NCBI GenBank assembly: GCA_007692485.1
Contig: REBY01000033.1
Location: 1-33,616, forward strand
Source of the DNA: Pseudomonadaceae bacterium
GTDB taxonomy: Bacteria; Pseudomonadota; Gammaproteobacteria; Pseudomonadales; Pseudomonadaceae
Direction of reading: 5' to 3'
Length of the DNA stretch: 33,616 bases
Below are positions 9,031 to 18,410 of the stretch, piece by piece. The position numbers were made by a program, and so were the translations under genes. The notes beneath the pieces were generated by a model. The model saw nothing but the letters and a program-made list of their open reading frames with translations, ran no database searches and had not been told where the DNA came from. Within the stretch, counting starts at the first letter, position 1. Each line of letters opens with the position of its first letter.

Positions 9031-9914
9031 CAGCCCCCCGTCAAGCGACTGGACCAGCCCAGCTTTTCCCGGCAAATACCATAGAAGTTATGGTCGAGCG
9101 GATGCAGCAAGCGTAATTTGTGCGGTTTCTTGCGGATAGTAATGCTGTCGCCAGGCGCGCAAGTCATATGCACCTGGCCATCACAACTGACTTGCGGATA
9201 GATGCCGCTCTGCTTGGAGACGATGATTTTCAGTTCACTGTTGCTATCAACCACTATCGGCCGGCTGGACAGGGTGTGCGGAAACATGGGCACCAGCACC
9301 ACGGCTTCCAGTTTGGGGTGCATGATGGGGCCGCCGGCGGACAGTGAATAGGCGGTCGATCCCGTCGGGGTTGCCACAATCAATCCATCGGACTTCTGGC
9401 TGTAAACAAACTGACCGTCAATATGCAGCTCGAATTCGATCATGCGTGCGGATTTGCCAGGATGCAGAACCACCTCGTTAAGCGCTTCACTGCTGCCCAA
9501 TTGCTCATCATCGCGACGCACAAAAGCATCCAGCAGGAAGCGGGTTTCCATCATGTACTCGCCAGCCAGCACACGGCCAACACGCTCTTCGAGCTCATCG
9601 GGTGAAATATCGGTGAGAAAACCCAAGCCCCCGCGGTTCACGCCCAGCACCGGGACGTTATAGCGACACAAGGCACGCGCCGCACCCAAGAGACTGCCGT
9701 CACCGCCCACCACAATCACCAGATCGCAGATTTCGCCCATCATCTTGCGTGAGCACACCTGCAGGTCATGGCCCGGCATCAATTCCGCCACCGCATCTTC
9801 AAGAATCACGGTATGTCCGCTGTCGAGCAGAAAGCGTTTCAGGCGTTTGAGGGTATCGACCACCTTGCCACTGCCGAGCCGGCCGATCAGGCCGATATTG
9901 CGAAACTGCTCCAT
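9030..9914 (-). CDS. nadK: NAD(+) kinase
   Basis: The protein has 294 residues, the normal length. AGGTGAT lies directly before the ATG at 9914. It phosphorylates NAD to NADP with ATP in the cytoplasm. The family motifs are the catalytic GGDG (residues 70-73), NRGGLGFLTD (around 95-104), and the NAD-binding stretch DGLIVATPTGSTAYSLSAGG. A weak imperfect hairpin at 9938-9958 lies in the 85-base gap to the upstream coiled-coil gene, which leaves room for a separate promoter. Confidence 0.97.
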   Translation of the reverse strand: MEQFRNIGLIGRLGSGKVVDTLKRLKRFLLDSGHTVILEDAVAELMPGHDLQVCSRKMMGEICDLVIVVGGDGSLLGAARALCRYNVPVLGVNRGGLGFLTDISPDELEERVGRVLAGEYMMETRFLLDAFVRRDDEQLGSSEALNEVVLHPGKSARMIEFELHIDGQFVYSQKSDGLIVATPTGSTAYSLSAGGPIMHPKLEAVVLVPMFPHTLSSRPIVVDSNSELKIIVSKQSGIYPQVSCDGQVHMTCAPGDSITIRKKPHKLRLLHPLDHNFYGICREKLGWSSRLTGG

Positions 9915-9999
9915 ATCACCTCGCTAAACTGCATTGACTGACCGGCAAAACGGCTCAGCTGAAAAGGTGATTATTCCGCAGCAGCGGCAAGGAGGCAAA

Positions 10000-10821
10000 T
10001 CAGCCGGGGTCGACCGGATGCTTGTGCTGAAGTTTGGACAGCTCACGCTTGAGGTTAAGGTTCTGCTGTTGTTGCTCTTCCAGCGACTGCTTGATGTCGA
10101 GCATTTCACCTTGCAACACATCAAGATGCTCGCGATGAGATTGACGCAGCATCTCCATATCATTTTCGCGGGCTTGCTGAACTATCTGAAGTTCCGTTTG
10201 CAAAGCATTGATTTGCTGACGTAACTCTTGTGCTTCACGCTTGTGGTGATCACGCTCAGCGCCCAGCACAGCCTCGGCATCTGGCGCTGGCTTCCCATTT
10301 TCCTGCTCACCGAACCAGGCATCTTCGGCAGCCATGTGCAACTGACCGGCGGCCAACATGGCGAGGGCATTATCATCCTCACCAAGGATGCCCAGCGTGT
10401 TGCGGGTAACCGCATCCTTGATATGCAACAGATCGGAACGCCCGCCACGCTGACCCGGCTTCCACAAGTGAGCCTTGAACTGTGGGTGGCGGGTAAAGCC
10501 GGCACATGCCAAGCGAATCGGGCCGCCCCCCATGTCCGGGCCGCGCCCAGCCTTGTCAGCCATCAGGCGCAATGGCAGATTCCACAGCGGGCTGATATTG
10601 CCGTCCTGATCGAAATCAATAGTGAAGAAGACCGCTCCACGAACATGCAGCCGCGAGCTGATCTGCAAGAACACCGCGTCCATGGTTTCATCAGCAAACT
10701 CAGGGGTGCTGACCATGCCATCGAGCAAAGCCTCGAACTCGGGGAACAGCATCTGCTTACAGACGCCCCACTGGGAGAAGAACATGACCGCTTCAGTGAG
10801 TGGCCGACCTGGCTGACTCAT
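10000..10821 (-). CDS. Conserved protein of unknown function with C-terminal coiled coil
   Basis: The protein has 273 residues. The ATG at 10821 (MSQPGRP) is chosen because AGAGGA lies 6 bases upstream; a longer frame from 10881 has no such site. There is no signal peptide and no membrane segment. The N-terminal 170 residues look globular, with no motif I recognise. From about residue 185 to the end, a heptad-rich, Gln/Glu-rich stretch (for example SLEEQQQQNLNLKREL) predicts a long coiled coil. From memory, a protein of this kind sits directly upstream of nadK in other Pseudomonas. It is the first gene of the seven-gene minus-strand run. Confidence 0.82.
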   Translation of the reverse strand: MSQPGRPLTEAVMFFSQWGVCKQMLFPEFEALLDGMVSTPEFADETMDAVFLQISSRLHVRGAVFFTIDFDQDGNISPLWNLPLRLMADKAGRGPDMGGGPIRLACAGFTRHPQFKAHLWKPGQRGGRSDLLHIKDAVTRNTLGILGEDDNALAMLAAGQLHMAAEDAWFGEQENGKPAPDAEAVLGAERDHHKREAQELRQQINALQTELQIVQQARENDMEMLRQSHREHLDVLQGEMLDIKQSLEEQQQQNLNLKRELSKLQHKHPVDPG

Positions 10822-10994
10822 GCTATTTCCTCTGACATTCCCGTTCGGAGCCTTCCATAGGTGGTAGTTGGACCGTAACAAAGCATACTGACAAGTATCC
10901 TGCTCACCACTAATGAGTGTAAGACATATTTAGCAAAAGGTCCGTGAACCAGTTGGCACTTTGTGACAAAAAACAGCCTGAGGCACATTGGCCC

Positions 10995-11024
10995 TTGAGT
11001 CCGAGGTGACCCCGGCAGGATAAT
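10995..11024 (+). promoter_or_regulatory. Candidate sigma-70 promoter for the ABC exporter operon
   Basis: TTGAGT (10995-11000) and GATAAT (11019-11024) are separated by 18 bases, upstream of the ATG at 11057. Transcription would begin near 11031. The rest of the 235-base divergent region (10822-11056) shows no other clear element to me. Confidence 0.4.
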
Positions 11025-11056
11025 GCGTGTCCAGATATGACACCCGGTAGCCCTGC

Positions 11057-12892
11057 ATGTTCCGCTGGTTTGAACGCCGCCTTGACCCCTTCCCCGCTGC
11101 AGAGCCCGGCGAACCACCACGTACGCTGTTTGCATTTTGCCTGCATTACACGCGCGGTGCCTGGCCGTCACTGATCATGGCCGCACTGCTGATGGCAGGC
11201 ATTGCTCTTATCGAGGTCTGGCTGTTCAGCTTTCTTGGCAATATTGTTGACTGGTTAAGTGAGCAGAACCGAGACACCTTTTTGCAAAACGAAGCCGGTA
11301 TGCTCTGGTTAATGGGCTTTGTCGTGCTTGGCCTGCTGCCCTTGCTGATTCTGTTTAATGCCCTGTTCAGTCACCAGACACTCATGGGCAACTACCCCAT
11401 GCGCATTCGCTGGCTGGTCCACCGTTATTTGCTGCGCCAATCGATGGGCTTCTACCAGGATGAGTTTGCCGGGCGCATAGCTACCAAGCTGATGCAGACT
11501 GCCCTGGCGGTGCGCGAATGCGTGATCAAGCTGATTGATGTCCTCAACTATGTTGGCGTGTATTTTCTTGGCACGCTGCTGGTTGTCGGCCTGGCCGACT
11601 GGCGCTTGATGCTGCCACTGATTGCCTGGCTGTTCGGCTACATATGTCTGATGCGCCACTTTGTACCTCTGCTCGGCCAGGTAGCAGAGCGCCAGGCAGA
11701 CGCGCGTTCGTTGATGACTGGGCGCATCGTCGATAGCTATACCAACATCCAGACGGTCAAACTGTTTTCCCATGCCCAGCGTGAATCCAGCTATGCCCGC
11801 GAAGGCATGCAGGACTTCATGCGCACGGTGTACCGGCAGATGCGTCTGGTCACTCTGGTCTATACCCTGCTGTACCTGCTCAATGCCTTGCTGCTGGCTA
11901 CGGTTACCGGCCTGGCGATCTGGCTCTGGCTGCACGAGGCCGTCAGCGTGGGTGCTGTAGCGGTGGCGGTCGGCCTGGTATTGCGCCTTTGGGGCATGTC
12001 TCAATGGATCATGTGGGAACTGTCGGCATTATTCGAGAATATCGGCACCGTTCAGGATGGCATCAACACCATCTCGCGCCCACACCTGGTCGACGATGTC
12101 GCCGACGCGCGACCCTTGAGCGTGAGCCAGGGCGCGATCCGCTTTGAGCAGGTTGACTTTCATTACGGCAAGGGTGCGGGGGTGCTGGAAAAGTTCAACC
12201 TGGATATCCGTCCGGGCGAAAAGATCGGCCTGGTCGGCCGCTCTGGCGCGGGGAAGTCAACCCTGGTCAATTTGCTGCTGCGCTTTTATGATCTAGAAGG
12301 CGGTCGTATCCTGATCGATGGTCAGAATATCAGCCAAGTGACCCAAGAATCACTGCGTGCCAATATTGGCATGGTGACTCAAGATACCGCCTTGCTGCAC
12401 CGATCAGTCCGCGAAAACATTGCCTACGGCAGACCTGATGCCAGCCAGGCCTTGATCGAGCAGGCTGCGCAACGCGCCCAAGCCGACCACTTTATTCCCG
12501 AGTTACGCGATGCCGCAGGACGTCAGGGCTATGAAGCTCATGTTGGCGAGCGCGGCGTCAAACTGTCTGGCGGGCAAAGACAACGTATTGCAATTGCCCG
12601 CGTGATGCTCAAGGATGCACCCATTCTGATTCTCGACGAGGCCACCTCGGCGCTGGACTCGGATGTTGAAGCGGCCATTCAGGGCACGCTTAACCAGCTC
12701 ATGGAGGGCAAAACCGTGATTGCTATTGCACACCGCCTGTCGACTATTGCCGCCATGGATCGCCTGATCGTGCTGGATGAGGGCCGTATCATCGAACAAG
12801 GCACACACACCGAACTACTGGCCCAGCAGGGTCTCTATGCGCGCCTGTGGGCACGTCAGTCCGGCGGCTTTATCGCCGAGGAAGTCCAGTGA
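11057..12892 (+). CDS. ABC exporter, fused permease and ATPase (MsbA/MdlB type)
   Basis: The protein has 611 residues. Residues 1-330 form the six-helix type I exporter domain. Residues 360-600 form the nucleotide-binding domain, with Walker A GRSGAGKST (394-402), signature LSGGQ (503-507), Walker B ILILDEA (523-529) and the switch His559 in AHRLS. All catalytic residues are intact. It should work as a homodimer in the inner membrane. The substrate is unknown; lipids, lipopeptides or drugs are all possible for this class. The stop codon overlaps the GTG start of the hydrolase gene, so the three-gene plus-strand operon is translationally coupled. The ribosome site before ATG 11057 is weak. Confidence 0.93.
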   Translation: MFRWFERRLDPFPAAEPGEPPRTLFAFCLHYTRGAWPSLIMAALLMAGIALIEVWLFSFLGNIVDWLSEQNRDTFLQNEAGMLWLMGFVVLGLLPLLILFNALFSHQTLMGNYPMRIRWLVHRYLLRQSMGFYQDEFAGRIATKLMQTALAVRECVIKLIDVLNYVGVYFLGTLLVVGLADWRLMLPLIAWLFGYICLMRHFVPLLGQVAERQADARSLMTGRIVDSYTNIQTVKLFSHAQRESSYAREGMQDFMRTVYRQMRLVTLVYTLLYLLNALLLATVTGLAIWLWLHEAVSVGAVAVAVGLVLRLWGMSQWIMWELSALFENIGTVQDGINTISRPHLVDDVADARPLSVSQGAIRFEQVDFHYGKGAGVLEKFNLDIRPGEKIGLVGRSGAGKSTLVNLLLRFYDLEGGRILIDGQNISQVTQESLRANIGMVTQDTALLHRSVRENIAYGRPDASQALIEQAAQRAQADHFIPELRDAAGRQGYEAHVGERGVKLSGGQRQRIAIARVMLKDAPILILDEATSALDSDVEAAIQGTLNQLMEGKTVIAIAHRLSTIAAMDRLIVLDEGRIIEQGTHTELLAQQGLYARLWARQSGGFIAEEVQ

Positions 12893-14178
12893 CCTACATG
12901 CGTAATCTATTACTCCTGTTACTCGCTGCATGGGCAACGCCCACACTGGCCACCAGTTTCAGCTTTACCGAGAGCAATGCGCTGGTCGCCAGTATTGCCG
13001 GCACACCCGAGCAGCAACGCCCGGACTTCTCCGGCTTGCCCCCCGTGCAGCAGCGCGACCTGAGCTTGCGCGCACTGCCCGAACGGCGATTACCGCGCTT
13101 CATGCGCGAGCTCAACACCCTGACCGTACGGTTGGCCTGGCAAGACGAACCGGCACCGTTGGTCTTTCTGATTGCCGGGACAGGTTCACGTTTTGACACG
13201 CCACGCCTGGATACGCTGAAAAACGCGCTGTGGCATGCCGGCATGCATGTCATGTTGCTGTCGTCTCCCACCAATTACGACTTTATTGCGGCCGCCTCGG
13301 AACATGGCTATCCCGGCCTTGGGCCGGTGGATGCGGCAGACCTGCATCGTGTCATGCGCATGGCGGTTGAACAGGCCGAAGCCAGTACCGGCCTTGAGAT
13401 CACCGACTACCGACTGGCCGGCTTCAGCCTGGGCGCATTGAATGCGGCCTGGCTCGACCAGTGGGACCGCGAGCAAGGTAACTTGTTTGATTTTCAGCGT
13501 GTATTGCTGATGCATCCGCCGGTTGACCTGCTGACCTCCATCCGCCGCCTCGATGGCATGGCAGAGGTGCGACTGGACAACCTGAATAACGACGATGGTT
13601 TTTTTGAGCATATTTTTGAAAAGCTGGTCGCCTACTACGCCGAAGGCGGTGGCACGGATATTGGTACAGGCCTTTTCTACGAGTTTCAGGCCAGTGAGAA
13701 TGCACTGACTGACGCCGAACTGGCACTACTGATTGGCGCAGTCTTTCGCTTCTCCGCTGCTGACATTACCTTCATGAGTGACCTGATCACCGGCCAGGGC
13801 GTATTTGCCCCATCCATGGCCGGATTGACTGCCAGCACACCGCTGACGCCCTATTTGCGCCGGGCGCTGCAATGCAACTTTGGCTGCTATATCGACAACC
13901 TGCTCTGGCCCTGGTGGCAGCAACAACACCCTGAGAGCAACTTTGAGCAGATGGCGTCCCTCGGTAGCCTGCACCCGCTCAGCGAGAACCTGCGTCAATC
14001 TCGCTTCGGCGTCATGACCAGTGCCGATGACTTTATTCTCAGTGCTGACGACTATGCTTTCTTGCGCGACACCTTTGGACAGCGCGGGCGTTTCTATTCG
14101 CGCGGTGGCCATGGCGGGATTCTTGACCATGCCGAAGTGGTTGAATGGATAGTCAACTTTCTGGAGACCCAGCCATGA
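12889..14178 (+). CDS. Exported alpha/beta-hydrolase-like protein
   Basis: The protein has 429 residues from GTG 12889, which overlaps the ABC stop (GTGA) and has GAGGA 6 bases upstream. ATG 12898, three codons later, is the alternative. A signal peptide (NLLLLLLAAWATPTLA, then TS) directs it to the periplasm or beyond. The nucleophile elbow GFSLG places Ser180; a late acid (Asp380 or Asp381 in TSADDF) and His408 in GGHGG complete a plausible Ser-Asp-His triad. This supports an esterase, lipase or thioesterase-like activity, but no substrate can be assigned. Its 3' end overlaps the MlaA-like gene by ATGA. The pairing with an MlaA-family protein suggests a lipid-related role by inference. Confidence 0.85.
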   Translation: MTYMRNLLLLLLAAWATPTLATSFSFTESNALVASIAGTPEQQRPDFSGLPPVQQRDLSLRALPERRLPRFMRELNTLTVRLAWQDEPAPLVFLIAGTGSRFDTPRLDTLKNALWHAGMHVMLLSSPTNYDFIAAASEHGYPGLGPVDAADLHRVMRMAVEQAEASTGLEITDYRLAGFSLGALNAAWLDQWDREQGNLFDFQRVLLMHPPVDLLTSIRRLDGMAEVRLDNLNNDDGFFEHIFEKLVAYYAEGGGTDIGTGLFYEFQASENALTDAELALLIGAVFRFSAADITFMSDLITGQGVFAPSMAGLTASTPLTPYLRRALQCNFGCYIDNLLWPWWQQQHPESNFEQMASLGSLHPLSENLRQSRFGVMTSADDFILSADDYAFLRDTFGQRGRFYSRGGHGGILDHAEVVEWIVNFLETQP

Positions 14179-14969
14179 AACCAAGGATCAACCGTCTATG
14201 GACGCTGGCAGTCCTGATAAGCGCGCTACTGCCCGCCAAGCTAATGGCTGAACCGGTCCCCGTGGACTTTGCGATACCCGAGTTTCGCGACCCATTGCTG
14301 GAACTGGATATCGAATACAGCAACAGTGATTGGGAGTTCGAACGTTCCAGCCTGCGCGCCCTGGATGTCCATGACCCCTTTGAAAGCATCAACCGGCGTA
14401 CCTACCGCTTCAATGCCCGCTTTGACGAGTACGTTTACCTGCCGGTGCTGGATGGCTATCGCACAGTCACGCCACGCCCTGTCAGGCGCGGGATTTCCAA
14501 TGTCTTCAGCAACTTCTCTGACGTGCCCAACCTGGCCAACAGTGCCCTGCAGGGTCAGGGTGAAAAAGCCATGCGCACCACTGCCCGACTGTTGCTGAAC
14601 AGCACGCTGGGTGTGCTGGGGATCTTTGATGTTGCAGAAAAAATGGGCCTGCCACAGGAACCGGAAGACTTTGGGCAAACGCTTGCCCGTTACGGCATGC
14701 CGCCGGGGCCCTATTTGGTCCTGCCCTTTCTCGGCCCATCTACCTTGCGCGACACCAGCGCCATGGCAGTGGACTGGAGCCTGGAGGACCGGGCCAACTT
14801 TCTGCACTATCGCGATGGGATGAACCGCTATCCGGCAGCTTATGGTGTCTACGCAATTGATCTGCGGGAACAAAACGGCTTCCGTTACGGGGCGCTAGAC
14901 AGCCCGTTTGAGTACGATCAGGTGCGTTACCTGTACATCAAGCTACGTGAACTGCAGACCCGCAACTAA
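14175..14969 (+). CDS. MlaA/VacJ family protein lacking a lipobox
   Basis: The protein has 264 residues from ATG 14175, which overlaps the hydrolase stop codon (ATGA). MlaA removes mislocalised phospholipids from the outer leaflet of the outer membrane and passes them to MlaC. The family core is clear: DPFESINRRTYRFN, then the NLANSALQG region, FDVAEKMGLP, DFGQTLARYG and PGPYLVLPFLGPSTLRD. The N-terminus is a signal peptide ending AKLMA before EPV, and no cysteine is present there, so it should be cut by signal peptidase I and not lipidated. Canonical MlaA is a lipoprotein, so this may be a paralogue with a different partner. It ends 18 bases from the convergent ycgN gene. Confidence 0.92.
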   Translation: MKPRINRLWTLAVLISALLPAKLMAEPVPVDFAIPEFRDPLLELDIEYSNSDWEFERSSLRALDVHDPFESINRRTYRFNARFDEYVYLPVLDGYRTVTPRPVRRGISNVFSNFSDVPNLANSALQGQGEKAMRTTARLLLNSTLGVLGIFDVAEKMGLPQEPEDFGQTLARYGMPPGPYLVLPFLGPSTLRDTSAMAVDWSLEDRANFLHYRDGMNRYPAAYGVYAIDLREQNGFRYGALDSPFEYDQVRYLYIKLRELQTRN

Positions 14970-14987
14970 ACGGGTTGCAATTGGCTT

Positions 14988-15440
14988 TCAGCCAACGCGA
15001 AAGATGATCCGCTCTTCCCAGTCGTCAGGTGCAATACTGTCTTCTGCGAGCATGCGCCCAGCACGGGAGATACCCTGCCGGTGCACCTCACGCGGATCAC
15101 CGCACATCAAATGATGCCAGGCTGGCAGCTCATCACCCTCAGCCAACAAGCGATAGGCGCAAGTGGCCGGTAACCAGGCAAACTCAGCGGCATCGGCCGG
15201 GGTCAGTTGCACACAGTCCGGCACTTTGGCCTTACGCCCGGCATAGTCACGGCACTGGCAGCTATTGCGATCAAGCAACTGACAGGCTATGTCGGTGTAA
15301 TACACCGCCCCCGGCTGGTCCTCGTCTTCCAGCTTCTGCAAACAGCACAGACCACAGCCGTCACACAAAGCTTCCCATTCTGTCGGCTCCATATCCGCCA
15401 GTGTCTTGCGTCGCCAAAAGGGCTGGGTTAGATCCGCCAT
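14988..15440 (-). CDS. ycgN: YcgN family cysteine-cluster protein
   Basis: The protein has 150 residues. ATG 15440 (MADLTQPFW) is chosen because GGAAGG lies about 9 bases upstream and family similarity begins here; a longer frame to 15632 merely overlaps the glutaredoxin-like gene. The N-terminal motif C-x2-C-x2-CC (Cys26, 29, 32, 33 in CDGCGLCC), with further cysteines downstream, fits the UPF0260/CxxCxxCC family, thought to bind zinc or an iron-sulfur cluster. The cellular role is unknown. It starts one base after the stop of the upstream glutaredoxin-like gene, so the two are one transcription unit. Confidence 0.88.
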   Translation of the reverse strand: MADLTQPFWRRKTLADMEPTEWEALCDGCGLCCLQKLEDEDQPGAVYYTDIACQLLDRNSCQCRDYAGRKAKVPDCVQLTPADAAEFAWLPATCAYRLLAEGDELPAWHHLMCGDPREVHRQGISRAGRMLAEDSIAPDDWEERIIFRVG

Positions 15441-15441
15441 A

Positions 15442-15705
15442 TCAACGGCCTTCCCGCAACACGTCTTGCAACCAATCCATGACTTGCGACAGCGCAAAGG
15501 GAAAGTCCAGCTCGGCGCCGTTATCGGTGCGTTGCAACACCGGGATGCGCAATTGATAGCGCTCCAGCAACAGCGGATCATCGCTGATATCCACTTCGTG
15601 AACATGCACGCCATTGCCTTTGAGTGGCTCAAGCACCGCCAGCGCTGACTCGCACAAGTGGCAGGCAGAGGTTCCGTACAGGGTCAGCACAAAGGGTGCA
15701 CTCAT
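15442..15705 (-). CDS. Glutaredoxin-like protein (DUF836 type)
   Basis: The protein has 87 residues, normal for the family. The start is placed at ATG 15705 ([11 protein letters not shown]), where the thioredoxin-fold strand begins. An in-frame ATG at 15720 is possible, and neither has a strong ribosome site. The redox motif C-x-x-C is Cys15-His-Leu-Cys18, and the cis-proline segment is RIPVLQ. It probably acts as a small thiol-disulfide protein in the cytoplasm. Its tight coupling to ycgN hints at a shared role with that cysteine-cluster protein, which is inference only. Confidence 0.85.
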   Translation of the reverse strand: MSAPFVLTLYGTSACHLCESALAVLEPLKGNGVHVHEVDISDDPLLLERYQLRIPVLQRTDNGAELDFPFALSQVMDWLQDVLREGR

Positions 15706-15718
15706 GAGGCATACTCGC

Positions 15719-15746
15719 ATGACAAGACTTTGTCGTATTTTATCAT
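15719..15746 (+). promoter_or_regulatory. Candidate sigma-70 promoter of dgt
   Basis: ATGACA (15719-15724) and TATCAT (15741-15746) each match the consensus at five of six bases and are 16 bases apart. Transcription would start near 15753, leaving a leader of about 80 bases before the dgt ATG at 15833. The spacer contains the small palindrome GACAA/TTGTC. The divergent glutaredoxin-like gene starts at 15705. Confidence 0.5.
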
Positions 15747-15832
15747 TAGCAGCGACGACCTGCCGCCATGATTGCGGCCCTGGCGTGCATGCCACATACT
15801 CGCTGCCATACTCGTCATTATCAGGGAACACG

Positions 15833-17161
15833 ATGGATTGGGAAACCTTGCTATGCCGCGAACGCCTGGGCAAACCGGTCGCCAGCAGCGAAGAATTGGG
15901 CCGCACGCCCTTTCATAAAGACCATGATCGGGTCATCTTCTCCGGTGCCTTTCGTCGCCTGGGCAAGAAAACCCAGGTGCACCCAGTCTCCAGCAATGAC
16001 CATATACATACCCGCCTGACACACAGCCTGGAAGTCGGCTGCGTGGGTCGTTCATTGGGTATGCGGGTTGCAGAGCGCTTGCGTGATGAGCTACCTGACT
16101 GGTGCCAGCCGGCAGATATCGGCGTCATTGTGCAGGCGGCTTGCCTCGCGCATGATATTGGCAACCCGCCCTACGGACACTCTGGCGAAGATGCCATCCG
16201 GCACTGGTTCAAACAGGCAGCAGCTCAGGGCTGGCTGGATCCTTTAAGCGAAGCCGAGCAGGCTGACCTGATGAATTTCGAGGGCAACGCTCAGGGCTTT
16301 CGCGTGCTGACGCAACTGGAGTATCACCAGTTCGAAGGTGGCATGCGCCTCACCTATGCCACGCTGGGAGCTTATCTGAAGTACCCTTGGACCGCGCGCC
16401 ATGCCGACAGCGTAGGCTACAAAAAGCACAAATTTGGCAGCTACCAAGCTGAATACCCACTACTGGTGCAAATTACCGAGAAACTGGGCCTGCCTCAGCA
16501 GGATGAGCACTGCTGGGCGCGTCATCCGCTGGTTTACCTGGTCGAAGCTGCCGATGATATCTGCTATGCGCTGATTGATCTCGAAGACGGTCTGGAGATG
16601 GAGCTACTGGACTACCATGAGGTCGAACAACCGCTGCTCGCATTAGTCGGTGATGACCTGCCGGAAACCTACCGGCAACTGGGCGCTGGCGACTCAACCC
16701 GACGCAAACTGGCCATTTTGCGTGGTAAAGCCATCGAGCATCTGGTCAACGCCGCTGCCGAAGCCTTTATTACCCAGCAACCCGCCTTGCTGACCGGGCA
16801 GTTACGCGGTGATCTGGTCGAACATATGCACCCGGCGGCACGTGATTGCGTATTGACCGCCAAACAGATGGCTCGCGAGCGTATTTTTCAGGACAAACGC
16901 AAAACGCTGCATGAAATTGGTGCCTACAGCACGCTGGAAACCCTGCTGGACGCATTTTGTGGCGCCGTCAACGAACTGCATACTGGACAATCGCTGAGCT
17001 TCAAGCATCGGCGCATCCTCGACTTGATGGGCAATAATGCCCCGCAACAAAGCTGGGGCCGTTATCGCTGCTACCTGCGCGTGGTGGACTTTATTGCCGG
17101 CATGACCGACCTCTACGCGGCTGACATGGCCTCACGCATTCGCGGCATCAATCCTGCCTGA
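15833..17161 (+). CDS. dgt: Deoxyguanosinetriphosphate triphosphohydrolase-like protein
   Basis: The protein has 442 residues from ATG 15833, with AGGGA about 6 bases upstream; the open frame extends further 5' but without similarity. It hydrolyses dGTP (or dNTPs) to the nucleoside and triphosphate, controlling dNTP pools. The HD-domain metal ligands are visible: His64 in RLTHSLEV and His107-Asp108 in [16 protein letters not shown]. The segment [11 protein letters not shown] upstream is typical of the family. The last 30 bases overlap the 3' end of the convergent membrane protein gene. Confidence 0.95.
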   Translation: MDWETLLCRERLGKPVASSEELGRTPFHKDHDRVIFSGAFRRLGKKTQVHPVSSNDHIHTRLTHSLEVGCVGRSLGMRVAERLRDELPDWCQPADIGVIVQAACLAHDIGNPPYGHSGEDAIRHWFKQAAAQGWLDPLSEAEQADLMNFEGNAQGFRVLTQLEYHQFEGGMRLTYATLGAYLKYPWTARHADSVGYKKHKFGSYQAEYPLLVQITEKLGLPQQDEHCWARHPLVYLVEAADDICYALIDLEDGLEMELLDYHEVEQPLLALVGDDLPETYRQLGAGDSTRRKLAILRGKAIEHLVNAAAEAFITQQPALLTGQLRGDLVEHMHPAARDCVLTAKQMARERIFQDKRKTLHEIGAYSTLETLLDAFCGAVNELHTGQSLSFKHRRILDLMGNNAPQQSWGRYRCYLRVVDFIAGMTDLYAADMASRIRGINPA

Positions 17162-18001
17162 AGGATTGTGCAGCATACGTTCCAGTAACATATCAGCCAG
17201 CGCAAATTGGGCACTGACCGCCTGGGTCGCGATGGTGAAAAATGCCGTGGAATGCTCGCGCTGATCGCTCTGCAGCAGGTTATCAATATGCGCCAGCAAG
17301 CGATCCAGGGCTTCTTCAGCTTCACGCACGGCTTTGGCGAACGCTGGGCGAAGTGCCGGCTCAGCATGCAAGCGTGCCAGCACCAGATAAGCCTCCTCGC
17401 GAATCCGCCGTGCCAACCGCAACAGCTCTTCCCGCTGCATAGCGGTATTCTGCCGACGGGCAGCAATGCCAGTACCAATGGCCCGCGCGCGCCCAAGCAA
17501 TTCAGTATTCTGTAATAACTCAAACCAGTGACCATCGCCGTTGGCCGCAAGCTGGCCAAAACGCACCAGATCATAGCGTTCAGCGATAGCGGTGATGGTA
17601 TCCAGCAGATGCGCAATCAGGCGGTTGTGCAAGGTCAGCACGTGTTCCGGGGTTGCCTGTTCAAGCTCAACCTCGATGTCTTGCCAAAGGTGTTGCATAT
17701 GGTGCCAGGAGGCGTACCAGAACAGGGAGGACTCGTGCGCAAGAGCTTGCTGGAGTAACTGACCGATTTGCTGGTAGATGGTCCAGCGCTGATTGGCCAG
17801 ACTTTCCTCACCTGACATGACACCGAAAGTCAGTCCGCGATGGCGCTGCATTTCTTCGAGCAGTGCGCGCAGCAATAGAATCTGCTCCAAACCACGCGTA
17901 CGCTCGCGCTGAATGGCTCGCTGACGTCGCACGCGGCTGACATGCCAGAGCAAAACGAGCAACAGAACCAGCAGCAGTGCCGGCAACAACAGTGGACTCA
18001 T
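17132..18001 (-). CDS. Single-pass membrane protein with NIT-like helical domain
   Basis: The protein has 289 residues. Residues 3-20 are one very hydrophobic helix (rich in Leu/Val), followed by a basic stretch (RVRRQR), so the remaining 265 residues should be cytoplasmic. The rest is predicted almost wholly helical. The segment [16 protein letters not shown] (about 49-64) recalls the R-G-x-S/T motif of nitrate/nitrite-sensing (NIT) domains, but NIT domains are usually periplasmic and joined to signalling modules. None is present here. I would treat function as unknown. Its 3' end overlaps dgt by 30 bases, and gloA lies 22 bases upstream on the same strand. Confidence 0.8.
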   Translation of the reverse strand: MSPLLLPALLLVLLLVLLWHVSRVRRQRAIQRERTRGLEQILLLRALLEEMQRHRGLTFGVMSGEESLANQRWTIYQQIGQLLQQALAHESSLFWYASWHHMQHLWQDIEVELEQATPEHVLTLHNRLIAHLLDTITAIAERYDLVRFGQLAANGDGHWFELLQNTELLGRARAIGTGIAARRQNTAMQREELLRLARRIREEAYLVLARLHAEPALRPAFAKAVREAEEALDRLLAHIDNLLQSDQREHSTAFFTIATQAVSAQFALADMLLERMLHNPSGRIDAANA

Positions 18002-18023
18002 GCCCAGGCCTCGGTGACGCCGC

Positions 18024-18410
18024 TCAGGCTCGTGCCGAGAGCAGCTCTATCTTGTACCCGTCAGGGTCTTCCACGAAGGCCAGAATGCGCTGACCGTGCT
18101 TCATCGGACCGGCTTCGCGGGTTATCTTGCCACCCGCCGAACGAATCTGCTCACACGCTTTATAGACGTCCAGCACTTCAATGGCAATATGCCCATAGCC
18201 ATTGCCAAGGTCGTAATGGTTAGTATCCCAGTTATGGGTCAGTTCCAGCACCGCATGCTCGGCCTCATTGCCATAACCAACAAAGGCCAGCGTAAAGCGG
18301 CCTTCGGCGTAGTCCTTGCGCCGCAACAGGGTCATACCCAGTACCTCGGTATAGAAGGCGATGGATTGCTCCAGATCGCCTACTCGAAGCATGGTGTGCA
18401 GAATTCGCAT
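18024..18410 (-). CDS. gloA: Lactoylglutathione lyase (glyoxalase I)
   Basis: The protein has 128 residues. It converts the methylglyoxal-glutathione hemithioacetal to S-lactoylglutathione in the cytoplasm. The four metal ligands fall at His5, Glu56, His74 and Glu122, the same numbering as E. coli GloA. The absence of the longer insertions seen in zinc-type enzymes points to a nickel/cobalt-activated short form. It has its own 236-base upstream region, separated from argG by a large hairpin, and lies 22 bases upstream of the NIT-like gene. Confidence 0.97.
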   Translation of the reverse strand: MRILHTMLRVGDLEQSIAFYTEVLGMTLLRRKDYAEGRFTLAFVGYGNEAEHAVLELTHNWDTNHYDLGNGYGHIAIEVLDVYKACEQIRSAGGKITREAGPMKHGQRILAFVEDPDGYKIELLSARA

